A stretch of 6,294 bases of DNA from assembly GCA_021835265.1 (NCBI GenBank), contig JAKBQK010000576.1, forward strand, positions 1 to 6,294, given 5' to 3'. Numbering within the stretch: the stretch's first letter is position 1; the number at the start of each line of letters is the position of its first letter. The DNA comes from Thermoplasmata archaeon (GTDB taxonomy: Archaea > Thermoplasmatota > Thermoplasmata > Thermoplasmatales > Thermoplasmataceae). Under the pieces are notes generated by a model. That model saw nothing but the letters and a program-made list of their open reading frames with translations, was not told the origin of the DNA and searched no databases. Below, piece by piece: positions 1 to 6,294 of this stretch. The position numbers were made by a program, and so were the translations under genes.

Positions 1-88
1 TATAGCATGCATTGCTTTCCTTTTCACCAAGATCTATTCCAACAACGAAACTGTTCATGGGATCAATACGTCTTTTTCCCTTATTCAT
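1..88 (-). CDS. IS110-family transposase, N-terminal fragment (runs off the left edge)
   Basis: Only the first 29 codons are inside the window. The start ATG (complement of 86-88) is preceded by a strong Shine-Dalgarno GGAGGG (complement of 94-99), five bases away, which fixes the start. The peptide begins MNKGKRRIDPMN and continues FVVGIDLGEKESNACY. The hydrophobic strand ending in IDLG, followed by a short charged turn, is the first beta-strand of the RuvC-like DEDD fold. The Asp at residue 19 would be the first catalytic acid. This start is typical of IS110/IS1111 transposases, which recombine DNA with a RuvC-like domain plus a C-terminal Tnp domain. In the IS110 group, target and donor choice is directed by an element-encoded bridge RNA. 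Other RuvC/actin-like folds share the xGIDxG strand, so the family call rests on a short stretch. The rest of the gene, with the catalytic Ser domain, lies outside and cannot be checked. Confidence 0.7.
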   Translation of the reverse strand, partial: MNKGKRRIDPMNSFVVGIDLGEKESNACY

Positions 89-101
89 TTTATCCCTCCA
101 T

Positions 102-131
102 AGCGGCTCTTACCACTGACTAAGAGCTGCT
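102..131 (-). repeat. Strong hairpin in the transposase leader
   Basis: The arms are 102-112 (AGCGGCTCTTA) and 121-131 (TAAGAGCTGCT). They pair over 11 positions with one imperfect pair (105 with 128) around an 8-base loop, 113-120. The hairpin ends two bases upstream of the transposase Shine-Dalgarno, which is left unpaired. Bases 105-111 are also perfectly complementary to 180-186 (AAGAGCC), so a longer-range stem enclosing about 68 bases can compete with the local one. It may be part of a bridge RNA, or a structure limiting read-in translation of the transposase. The sequence alone does not distinguish these. Confidence 0.6.
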
Positions 132-240
132 TACGGAAGGCTGACCGCCTAGAGAATTTAGTATTCAGTCAAAAGTGTGAAGAGCCATTTTTTAAGAGGT
201 GACAGCGCGGGGAGAGGGATTCGCAGTAAAGTTTTAGGGA

Positions 241-565
241 CATTGTCAAAATGAAAACAAGTATAAATACAGGTGGGGAATTTTACTTGGCCGATTTTGG
301 ATATTTTTCAATGAGCGTTTACAAATACTTTGATATGTGCTTGGAACTATATATTCTTTGCAATTGCAGAATTACTTCTACTCTTTGGCACGTATGCGTT
401 GAACTTGTTAAATGGGTTAATGTGGGGGTTGCTAATAGTGTCAAATTTGAATATTGTAGTTGGAAAGAAACTTAACCTGAGAACAAATTGAACATCGACT
501 TAAAACTAAAGATGAAAGAACTTGAACTTTTGATTGAGAAGATGAATAGAACTAGACTATGAGAC
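241..565. other. Gene-poor spacer, no recognisable gene
   Basis: No convincing gene is seen here. On the plus strand one frame is open from ATG 251 to TAA 473-475 (74 codons, Cys- and Trp-rich, no recognisable motif). After that stop the same frame continues open to TGA 557-559, with a Lys/Leu-rich stretch containing KMKELELLIEKMNR that could form a short helix or coiled coil. An AGGGA at 236-240 lies 10 bases before the ATG. This could be a decayed coding remnant interrupted by one stop, but composition and motifs do not support a functional protein. A TATA-like TATAAATA at 262-269 is present but cannot be tied to a gene. The outer end of the IS110 element may fall in this stretch. Confidence 0.5.
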
Positions 566-712
566 TCACTCATACCCCAATAACTTTGCCTGCTCCAATA
601 CTGTTATTGTGGCTTTCTCCTGTTTGTCAGGCGGATATCCATATTTCTTCAGGATCTCTTTGACTATGAGTTGAATGTTTACATAATTGATTTCAGCATC
701 GTTTCTTGATGT
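566..712 (-). pseudogene. hsdR: Remnant of a type I restriction endonuclease subunit R (HsdR) C-terminus
   Basis: The minus-strand frame ending at TGA (566-568) reads back 48 codons to an in-frame stop at 713-715 and contains no plausible start codon. The peptide contains [18 protein letters not shown] followed by [12 protein letters not shown]. This matches the characteristic extreme C-terminus of HsdR/DUF3387 proteins (pattern [29 protein letters not shown]). A complete HsdR is about 800 to 1100 residues with PD-(D/E)xK nuclease and SF2 helicase domains. None of that is present: the 5' side is cut off and abuts the end of the ATPase gene. It is a dead fragment left by deletion or replacement. 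Its stop is intact and its reading frame is clean, so the loss was probably a large deletion and not slow point decay. The first ~10 residues do not look like HsdR, so the true breakpoint may be near 690-700. Confidence 0.75.
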
Positions 713-792
713 TCATGTGCGATGATTCTTTTTCTAATAGCCTGACAGCAATAAAAAATATGACTATAGAAGACGATTGAAGCAATTGTTAC
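713..792 (-). other. Short junction between the ATPase gene and the hsdR remnant
   Basis: This is non-coding AT-rich DNA. No frame continues the HsdR similarity upstream of 713. It must contain, or closely border, the recombination point that joined the defence operon to the hsdR tail. Confidence 0.4.
753..758 (-). terminator. T-run after the operon, possible transcription stop
   Basis: On the minus strand a run of six T's within ATATTTTTTATTG lies about 35 bases past the ATPase stop codon. I see no stable hairpin before it, so it is not a standard bacterial intrinsic terminator. A T-run alone can terminate archaeal RNA polymerase, so it would count only if the host is an archaeon. Confidence 0.25.
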
Positions 793-3330
793 CTATTCTT
801 TAAAATCACTTTTAATGTTAATACCAATTTGCCTGAATGCTTCTATTATTTTTTCTTCATACTCAGCTTTAGAGATTCCTCCTTTACTGACTTCGATCTC
901 CAGCTGCATTAATTCGAACTTGCTTTGCAAAAAGTTCATAACACCCATAAGCTGCGAAACTTTCCCATGTGGTAATGACAACTGAATGCGTAAAAAAGTG
1001 GTACCTTCAAATCTTGGCTGATCTTTTTCCTGGTCCAGAGTTTTACCAGGACCATCTAATAGTTTTTCAATGGGCGGCATTGATGCCTTAGGTTCTTTAG
1101 GCTTGGTCTGTTCAGCGCAGATTTTTGTACTCACCAATATGCCACTTGGATCAATTTCCATTCCTTCATTATAATCTTTACAAATTGGTTCTCGATTTTC
1201 ATTAAGATATCCGATCCCAAAATCACCGTTTTTAATACCTTCCCTTACTCCATGTTCTAATGCCTCAAAAGATGTGATCCGGATCTCTCCCGGAGTTTTG
1301 AGAACAGAATCGTAAATCTGATCAATTCTTATGAAATCTCTATTTTGAATAAATCTATCCCTAATACGTATACTGGATATTCTCTCCAGGATTTCACCCT
1401 CATTCTTGAGGTCTGAGTAAACTCGCTCGTCTATTTTGAAATTCTCTCCAAACGTCGGAACACCCAGATTAATTTCCTGAGGCGATTCCCTCGATGGGAC
1501 AAATACCGCTCTATAATATCTAAATAGAGATTCAAAAGTGTTCTCATCTCCGTGCCGGATATTTCTAGATATCTCTTCCCGCTGATCCTGATTTAAGTTT
1601 AGCGTTTTGTCCGATTTAATTTGCTCATAAGCTATTGCTTGTTTGATTGTATCGGTGAATCTGTTCTTTTCCTGTTCGAAAGGGCATAAAAATATTAGGG
1701 TATTTCTAAAGACTCGCGGTGATTCACCTTTTAAGTCTATAAATTTCTTTATTTTTTCTAGATCATGATCCTTTAAGACAATAAGTTTAAGTTCCCTATT
1801 ATCCGGAATATCCCCTGGTTGATCTGACCAGATAAATGTTTTTATCCTAACACCGGAGATATTTTTGTTTAACAATTGGAATTCCCTCTCTGAAACTTCT
1901 TCCATAGTAACATTATCCATTTTAGTTAGCAATATCCGGTTTAGATTTGGTTCGTTTGAAAAAAAGTACTTATCTTGGTAAACCTGGAGGTAGAAAAGTT
2001 TACCTTTTAGTTTTTCAGCTGATTCCGCAATTGTGCTAGCTGGATTATCTAATGTGGTAGCTGATCTTTTCAGGTCACTGATGTACACCCCTTTCTCATG
2101 GCCTCCAGAAAATGAATACAGAAAAATAGTTGTCGCAGTCCTAGTGCCCAGCCTTAACCCCGCATTAGATCGCCCAAGCATGTTATCAACTTTCTTGGCG
2201 CCTGAATCAGAAGAGGTTATGTCTGCGGCTATTACACTGGTGAATTCCAGACCTATGTGCTTAATCATCTCCCGTTTTATCTCTTCGTTGCCTAAGTTAA
2301 AGTCTGCTAAAGATATGTAAGGACGAACGGACTCCTTCAGATCGTAGATCACGAGGGAAAGCAATCTCAACACACCTCTCGTTCTTTGAAAATTTGGGAA
2401 TGTACCCCATCTTTCATAGAGTACGTTAATCACCTCAGGAAGGAATGGATACGAAGCAAGGAATTCATTACGATATTCGGATACTTCTTTTCCAATAGGA
2501 AGAATATCTTCTCTTTGACTGTATTTTATGAAGTCAGATATTATTCTTTTTGCAGCATCTTCGTCTATGGATGAAAAAAGTCTCTTTCTAATCACTTTTG
2601 TTATCTCATTATCTTGGACAGGTGTGTAAATCTTTTCTAGGCGACCATATATTTTCTGCAGTTGTTGAAAATACCTTTCATGTTGGAGGTCACTGGGATC
2701 TGTGCTTGATGGCAAAGTTACAACCAAACAAACCCTGTCAGTTATCGCAGCTGCCTCAGAAATTTCCTGCATGAATGCGATGGTTTGTGCAGCAAGATTA
2801 GAATCACCTACCACAACGCCAGCAGCTTTTGTCATAAATTCCATCAATTCATCCATCAGTATTAGAACAGGTTGGTTTTTCCGAAGAAGAGTTTGTAGAT
2901 CATCCCTACCCGGAGATACTTTGCTATTCATAATAGACGCATCGCCACCTAGCTGTTTTGCGATCTCCCCCCATATCGTGCTGCTAGTAGGATTAAGTGT
3001 AGTACCAACTATAACAACAGTCTTAGCGTGCCAGGTTTTTGCTTTATGATACATTGCGATAAGAGAATGGGTCTTTCCGCCTCCAAAGGGGGTTTGAATC
3101 TGTATAACCGGATCGCCCCCTAAACCCTTTAGTCTTCTTTCAACAATATCCATTATATTTTTTAGTCCTTGAGTTAGATAAGTTTTTTCAAAGAAGATCT
3201 CTGGGTCTCTGTAATCCTCTGGCCCTCTTGATGTAAATGTTTCCCAAAGATCGGCTGCAAAAATATCCATAGTCAGATGACCTTCGAGAATGTCCTTATG
3301 CGGTAGTGCTATGGTATGAAATGGCTTCAT
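793..3330 (-). CDS. DUF499 family P-loop ATPase of a methylase-associated defence operon
   Basis: This is a cytoplasmic 845-residue ATPase of the DUF499 (COG1483) type. The N-terminus, with PHKDILEGHLTMDIFAADLW at about 10-29, is typical of the family and supports the chosen start. The Walker A loop is PFGGGKTH at 81-88 (catalytic Lys86). Walker B is VLILMDE at 155-161 (Asp160, Glu161). A sensor-like strand CLVVTLPSS lies at 201-209. An Arg-rich stretch around KIYGRLEKIY may supply the arginine finger. The middle holds a conserved-looking RTRGVLRLLSLVIYDL helix region. A Pro/Lys-rich linker (about 741-775) precedes a 70-residue C-terminal domain. There is no transmembrane segment and no nuclease motif. 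The start overlaps the methylase stop by one base (TGATG), with GAGG 8 bases upstream, so translation is probably coupled. DUF499 proteins regularly accompany DUF1156 methylases in defence islands. Their exact role is unsettled; DNA-dependent ATPase or motor is the inference. The length is within the family range and no frameshift is seen. Confidence 0.88.
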   Translation of the reverse strand: MKPFHTIALPHKDILEGHLTMDIFAADLWETFTSRGPEDYRDPEIFFEKTYLTQGLKNIMDIVERRLKGLGGDPVIQIQTPFGGGKTHSLIAMYHKAKTWHAKTVVIVGTTLNPTSSTIWGEIAKQLGGDASIMNSKVSPGRDDLQTLLRKNQPVLILMDELMEFMTKAAGVVVGDSNLAAQTIAFMQEISEAAAITDRVCLVVTLPSSTDPSDLQHERYFQQLQKIYGRLEKIYTPVQDNEITKVIRKRLFSSIDEDAAKRIISDFIKYSQREDILPIGKEVSEYRNEFLASYPFLPEVINVLYERWGTFPNFQRTRGVLRLLSLVIYDLKESVRPYISLADFNLGNEEIKREMIKHIGLEFTSVIAADITSSDSGAKKVDNMLGRSNAGLRLGTRTATTIFLYSFSGGHEKGVYISDLKRSATTLDNPASTIAESAEKLKGKLFYLQVYQDKYFFSNEPNLNRILLTKMDNVTMEEVSEREFQLLNKNISGVRIKTFIWSDQPGDIPDNRELKLIVLKDHDLEKIKKFIDLKGESPRVFRNTLIFLCPFEQEKNRFTDTIKQAIAYEQIKSDKTLNLNQDQREEISRNIRHGDENTFESLFRYYRAVFVPSRESPQEINLGVPTFGENFKIDERVYSDLKNEGEILERISSIRIRDRFIQNRDFIRIDQIYDSVLKTPGEIRITSFEALEHGVREGIKNGDFGIGYLNENREPICKDYNEGMEIDPSGILVSTKICAEQTKPKEPKASMPPIEKLLDGPGKTLDQEKDQPRFEGTTFLRIQLSLPHGKVSQLMGVMNFLQSKFELMQLEIEVSKGGISKAEYEEKIIEAFRQIGINIKSDFKE

Positions 3331-6014
3331 CAGAACAACCTCGTTTGATTATTTTTCTTCATTTCTGCATTTATCCTTTCTCTACTTATAAGGAATCCCT
3401 CTAATAGTTTTTTCTCGCCGCTATCATTAGGAAGGGATTCGGATATTGCCTGAGCTACCCTAAAAAAAGCTTCGTTATAAATTGGTCCGGATCCTTTAAT
3501 CATTTCAATTATCTTATCGTTTTGTCCCTTTTTCCAAAGTATCAAGACCTTGTGTAAAAGATCTATGACGGATTTTATATCGGAATTCTTAAGGTCATTC
3601 CGTTCTTCCGGACCAACTACTTGCACAAATGACTTGTCCTTTTTTATTAAGCCTCCACTCCATTGTGATGAAAGATCAATCCCAACGCTTTGAGATAACT
3701 TTCTAGCCTCATCAAAAGGAACCTTTGCGATGCCGAATGCCCACCTCCAAAGGACATAAAATCTCGTGAGTGAATCGATCTCCGCTGAGAAACCATTATG
3801 TAATACCTGTTTCACCGCGTAATCGATTACTATCCTTCGAACATCCTCCATCAATCTTTCGGTTGTGATTATTTCACCTGAATCGTTTATCACTCTTTCA
3901 AACCGACCAAACACTTCTATTGAAGATGCGATGCCAGAGATGAGAAAATCAGGGCCAGATATGCCCTCTTTCCATAACGTGTCAAGTTTTGTCTGTAAGT
4001 GTTCTTTCAATTGCAGCTTTATCTCATTGTAAAATCCCGTTTTCTCCTTTTCAATCTTTCTGGTCACAATGTATATCGAGGAGGCCAAGGCAGCCGAATC
4101 GTTAGCTCTCAACCTGGACTTCATCTCAGTATTGATGGGCCAAGCAGCAGTAACTACCAATCCGGAATTAAGAAGAGAGTTGATCAATGTTTCCCAGGCT
4201 GAAGTTGATTTATGTGCATAAACAATTATAGCAATACCATTCATCTTTAAAACTCTATGAATTTCCTTAAAAGACTTTCCAAGCATGTCTTCAAAATATT
4301 TTTTTCCACTTTCAAATCCCCCTTCCATATTTGAATAAGCCACTATTTCCTGACTTTTCGGTGTCAACGGAGTTGCAAAAAGATCAGGATAGAGATGTCC
4401 AACCATTCTCTTAAGCCAAACATAGAAGAAATCAGAAAGATAAGAATATGGAACATTATCGTAATAAGGCGGGTCTGTGAATACGGCATCGAAGAACCCG
4501 TCTTCAAATTTTAAAACAGTGGCTGTGCTTTGTGTAACATTTACCTTCTGCAACTTAGTACTCATAATATTATTAATCACTAGCTTTATTTGTTCCATTA
4601 TACTTTCGAAGGTGTATCCGCCAATCACAAAGGTATTTCCTTCAACATAGTCCCAAGTCATTGGCAATGCTTGCCTTGCAAAAGTATTGGCAATTACTTC
4701 CCAACTGTTGTTCCAATGACACAGACTTGAGTTAACATCACTCATTCTACTTACGACAAATGATAAATAAGTGCAAACAGCCTTTGCGTATTCTTTTTCA
4801 TATCGTTCTCTTGTCATCTCATCATAAGCTAACCTGACCTTCTCGGAAAATGTTATAATGGCAAGCTTTTGTCTTGAATTGAAAAGATCACCCCATGTAT
4901 TCATGTTATACCTCTGAACTCTGAAACCGAGCATGCCTTGAGGTGGCAAAGGCTCATCAGGTACAGCATTCATGCCCCAGGCATTGGATAGCGTTTCTTC
5001 TTTATTCCTTAAGAAATCTTGCGAACTTTTGTAAATTGTTAAATCTTCGCAATCAGCTAACCTGTACTTCTTACCGCTTTTTCCCTTCTCCTTTTCAATT
5101 ACAACGATTAATCTTTCTCCGGAATCACCTTTTTGAAAAAGATTATGCATGGTGTCAGCATCAACGACTGAGCCACATACAGGGCAAGTAGCGATTGCTC
5201 TAGATACCGTACCCTTTTCTGGATCAAAATCTTCCGGAAATTTATCAGACTTTGTTTCAATGATTTTGAATTCAACCTTATCATTCTCAACATATGGCTT
5301 CAATGCCACTTTTTTATTTCCTTTTCTAGCCAACCAGTACTGCCTCATTAAAGGTATTTCAGCATCGCATGAGACATTCTGGCATGGGACTGTCCTAGCC
5401 CATATATAGCCTATCGGAGTGGCATCACCCTTGGAATTTCTATAAAATTGACCGATTTCTTTTCTGGATTCTTCTAATACAAATTTACCCCATTTGTTCA
5501 GGTCGGTTAAAAGTCTACTTGGATTACTTTGTGAAACCAATGAGTCTTCGAATTCTTCTTTTTCATCCTTGTATTTCTGGGGATATTCAAGAGTACATTT
5601 GAGGATCAATGTTGCTACTGGGTTATAATCACTTGCATATGTTTCGCATCCCAATCTCATTGCCTCCAGCGGGATTGATCCTCCCCCTGAAAAGGGATCT
5701 AGTATCCTAGGTGGAATACCTCCATTGGAGCGCAAGATATTATTTCTAGCACTTTCTAAAATTCTTTTATCAAGTGAATTCTCCCATTTTGAAAGATTGC
5801 TTACAAAATCTGTGTTCTTTAGTATATCTGCTTCATCTTCAGGCACCACAGTTAAGGCAGAGTATATAGTAGCTCTGGACGATGCCAGAGGGCGTCTTGC
5901 CCACCATATATGCATAGTTGAAATATGACCGTGCCTCACGCTTTTTTCCTTTGCCGATTCCTTGCTTACTTCTCTTATAGGGAAAGTTTCCTCAATTAGA
6001 CTCTTTTTTTGCAT
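3330..6014 (-). CDS. DUF1156 DNA methyltransferase with internal zinc ribbon
   Basis: This 894-residue protein is predicted to transfer a methyl group from S-adenosylmethionine to an exocyclic amino group in DNA. It belongs to COG1743/DUF1156. The N-terminal DUF1156 signature EKSVRHGHISTMHIWWARRP spans 23-42. SAM-binding motif I is LDPFSGGGS at 105-113, and the catalytic motif IV is DPPY at 514-517, followed by YDNVPYSYLSDFF. DPPY is more usual in N6-adenine than N4-cytosine enzymes, so adenine is the likelier target (inference). The roughly 400 residues between these motifs carry a probable zinc ribbon, C211-x4-C216 with C277-x2-C280 (CPVCG), and may hold target recognition. A C-terminal half of about 280 residues past the catalytic core is mostly helical in appearance. 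The start is backed by GGGAAAGG 7 bases upstream and the TAA|ATG junction with the helicase gene. Length and motifs are complete, so it looks functional. It is not an HsdM or PglX type. It could act as the self-marking partner of the ATPase and helicase. Confidence 0.92.
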   Translation of the reverse strand: MQKKSLIEETFPIREVSKESAKEKSVRHGHISTMHIWWARRPLASSRATIYSALTVVPEDEADILKNTDFVSNLSKWENSLDKRILESARNNILRSNGGIPPRILDPFSGGGSIPLEAMRLGCETYASDYNPVATLILKCTLEYPQKYKDEKEEFEDSLVSQSNPSRLLTDLNKWGKFVLEESRKEIGQFYRNSKGDATPIGYIWARTVPCQNVSCDAEIPLMRQYWLARKGNKKVALKPYVENDKVEFKIIETKSDKFPEDFDPEKGTVSRAIATCPVCGSVVDADTMHNLFQKGDSGERLIVVIEKEKGKSGKKYRLADCEDLTIYKSSQDFLRNKEETLSNAWGMNAVPDEPLPPQGMLGFRVQRYNMNTWGDLFNSRQKLAIITFSEKVRLAYDEMTRERYEKEYAKAVCTYLSFVVSRMSDVNSSLCHWNNSWEVIANTFARQALPMTWDYVEGNTFVIGGYTFESIMEQIKLVINNIMSTKLQKVNVTQSTATVLKFEDGFFDAVFTDPPYYDNVPYSYLSDFFYVWLKRMVGHLYPDLFATPLTPKSQEIVAYSNMEGGFESGKKYFEDMLGKSFKEIHRVLKMNGIAIIVYAHKSTSAWETLINSLLNSGLVVTAAWPINTEMKSRLRANDSAALASSIYIVTRKIEKEKTGFYNEIKLQLKEHLQTKLDTLWKEGISGPDFLISGIASSIEVFGRFERVINDSGEIITTERLMEDVRRIVIDYAVKQVLHNGFSAEIDSLTRFYVLWRWAFGIAKVPFDEARKLSQSVGIDLSSQWSGGLIKKDKSFVQVVGPEERNDLKNSDIKSVIDLLHKVLILWKKGQNDKIIEMIKGSGPIYNEAFFRVAQAISESLPNDSGEKKLLEGFLISRERINAEMKKNNQTRLF
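3339..3342 (-). promoter_or_regulatory. Ribosome binding site of the ATPase gene, inside the methylase gene
   Basis: GAGG on the minus strand lies 8 bases before the ATPase ATG and within the last codons of the methylase. Together with the TGATG overlap it supports termination-reinitiation coupling and confirms 3330 as the start. Confidence 0.55.
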
Positions 6015-6294
6015 TTAAGTACCTTTCCCTGATATTTCATCGGCAGTAGCAATGTATCTGACGCTCTCCACTCTCTCGATTACCTTTAAATTTTGTGCTG
6101 GATTCCTTATTATTTTCAGTTCTATTTTTTCTCTTTCTGCTGCATTCCAGATCACATAAAGATAATAATCATCACCAAATTTATTGGCATTAAGCCATTC
6201 ATTCGGAGAAATGGCTATGTCACCTTTGCCTGCTCTTGCCTTAACCTCAATATATCTTACATTTCCACCTTCAATTGATGAACGTATATCGAAT
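6015..6294 (-). CDS. C-terminal DUF3883 domain of a probable helicase (runs off the right edge)
   Basis: The minus-strand frame is open from the right edge to TAA at 6015-6017, giving the last 92 residues of a longer protein. It starts FDIRSS, then YIEVKARAGKGDIAISPNEW, DDYYLYVIWN, IIRNPAQNL and ends RVESVRYIATADEISGKGT. This is the DUF3883 ('NO VEIN' C-terminal) domain. An Asp (2nd visible residue) followed by E-V-K (16-18) and the N-E-W helix fit a PD-(D/E)xK nuclease-like core. DUF3883 often forms the C-terminal tail of SNF2/SF2 helicases encoded directly upstream of DUF1156 methylases, so a helicase is the expected body of the protein. No helicase motif is inside the window, so that part is inference from family context. 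The gene ends exactly where the methylase begins, with no intergenic base, which places it first among the three operon genes seen here. Confidence 0.8.
   Translation of the reverse strand, partial: FDIRSSIEGGNVRYIEVKARAGKGDIAISPNEWLNANKFGDDYYLYVIWNAAEREKIELKIIRNPAQNLKVIERVESVRYIATADEISGKGT
6022..6029 (-). promoter_or_regulatory. Ribosome binding site of the methylase gene, inside the helicase gene
   Basis: The minus strand reads GGGAAAGG, ending 7 bases before the methylase ATG and lying within the last codons of the upstream gene. No promoter-sized gap exists between the genes, so the methylase depends on transcription from beyond the right edge. Confidence 0.55.

Larger units (their letters stand above)
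1..240 (-). mobile_element. Probable left end of an IS110-family element (outer boundary not resolved)
   Basis: This comprises the transposase start plus the non-coding leader upstream of it (89 to roughly 240). IS110-family elements usually lack clear terminal inverted repeats and make little or no target duplication, so the outer edge cannot be read from one end. The 240 limit is an estimate based on the usual leader size of the group, not a seen junction. The leader is rich in potential RNA structure: a hairpin at 102-131, a second partner for its left arm at 180-186, and a small GGC/GCC stem around 139-149. In the IS110 group the left-end leader encodes the bridge RNA; in IS1111 it is in the right end. 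Placement beside a broken hsdR fits insertion into decaying island DNA. Confidence 0.4.

Noticed and set aside
262..269. TATAAATA as an archaeal promoter
   Set aside because: The A-rich upstream bases would suit a BRE on the plus strand, but no gene follows on that strand and the host domain is unknown; too weak to annotate.
251..475. 74-codon plus-strand reading frame as a real gene
   Set aside because: It has no recognisable motif, unusual Cys/Trp content, a weak and distant Shine-Dalgarno, and lies in scrap DNA near an insertion element; listed only as spacer content.
2033..5928. Plus-strand frames of 60 to 115 codons opposite the operon, and a 61-codon minus-strand frame at 5108-5293
   Set aside because: All lie inside the two large coding regions, whose family motifs are unambiguous; these are shadow frames.
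6093..6278. 61-codon plus-strand frame at the right edge
   Set aside because: It is antisense to the DUF3883 domain, which reads cleanly on the minus strand.
793..6294. DISARM, BREX or type I restriction-modification as the name for the operon
   Set aside because: No DUF1998 (DrmB), PglZ, BrxL/BrxA or HsdS/HsdM features are visible. The methylase is DUF1156 type and the ATPase is DUF499 type. The only type I trace is the dead HsdR tail at 566-712.
1..6294. CRISPR array, tRNA or rRNA genes
   Set aside because: No regularly spaced repeats and no tRNA- or rRNA-like segment were seen in the non-coding parts.

Overview
The window shows one end of a prokaryotic defence island. A tightly packed minus-strand operon fills about 85% of it (793 to 6294). 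Transcription enters from the right edge. The gene order is a helicase-type protein (only its C-terminal DUF3883 tail is inside the window), a DUF1156 DNA methyltransferase with an internal zinc ribbon (894 aa, complete), and a DUF499 P-loop ATPase (845 aa, complete). Helicase and methylase abut with no gap (TAA directly followed by ATG). Methylase and ATPase share one base (TGATG). The three products are therefore almost certainly made together. The set corresponds to the helicase-methylase-ATPase gene neighbourhood known from defence-island surveys, described to my recollection as 'Hma' and related DNA-modification systems. It is not a classical restriction-modification locus.

Left of the operon (1 to 792) is scrap and mobile DNA. 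Bases 566 to 712 (minus) keep only the last ~48 codons of a type I restriction subunit HsdR, with its recognisable C-terminal signature. Bases 1 to 88 (minus) are the first 29 codons of an IS110-family transposase with a good Shine-Dalgarno. The non-coding stretch upstream of that transposase holds a strong hairpin and competing inverted repeats. In IS110-group elements this is the position where the bridge RNA is encoded. Bases ~240 to 560 contain no gene I can recognise.

Likely working model (inference): the methyltransferase marks host DNA, the ATPase and helicase sense or translocate on unmodified DNA, and the PD-(D/E)xK-like DUF3883 tail of the helicase protein is the best nuclease candidate visible. 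The organism cannot be fixed from this window. The genes are AT-leaning, and the families occur in both archaea and bacteria. The combination of IS110, DUF1156 and DUF499 is common in methanogenic and other euryarchaea, but that is only a weak lean.
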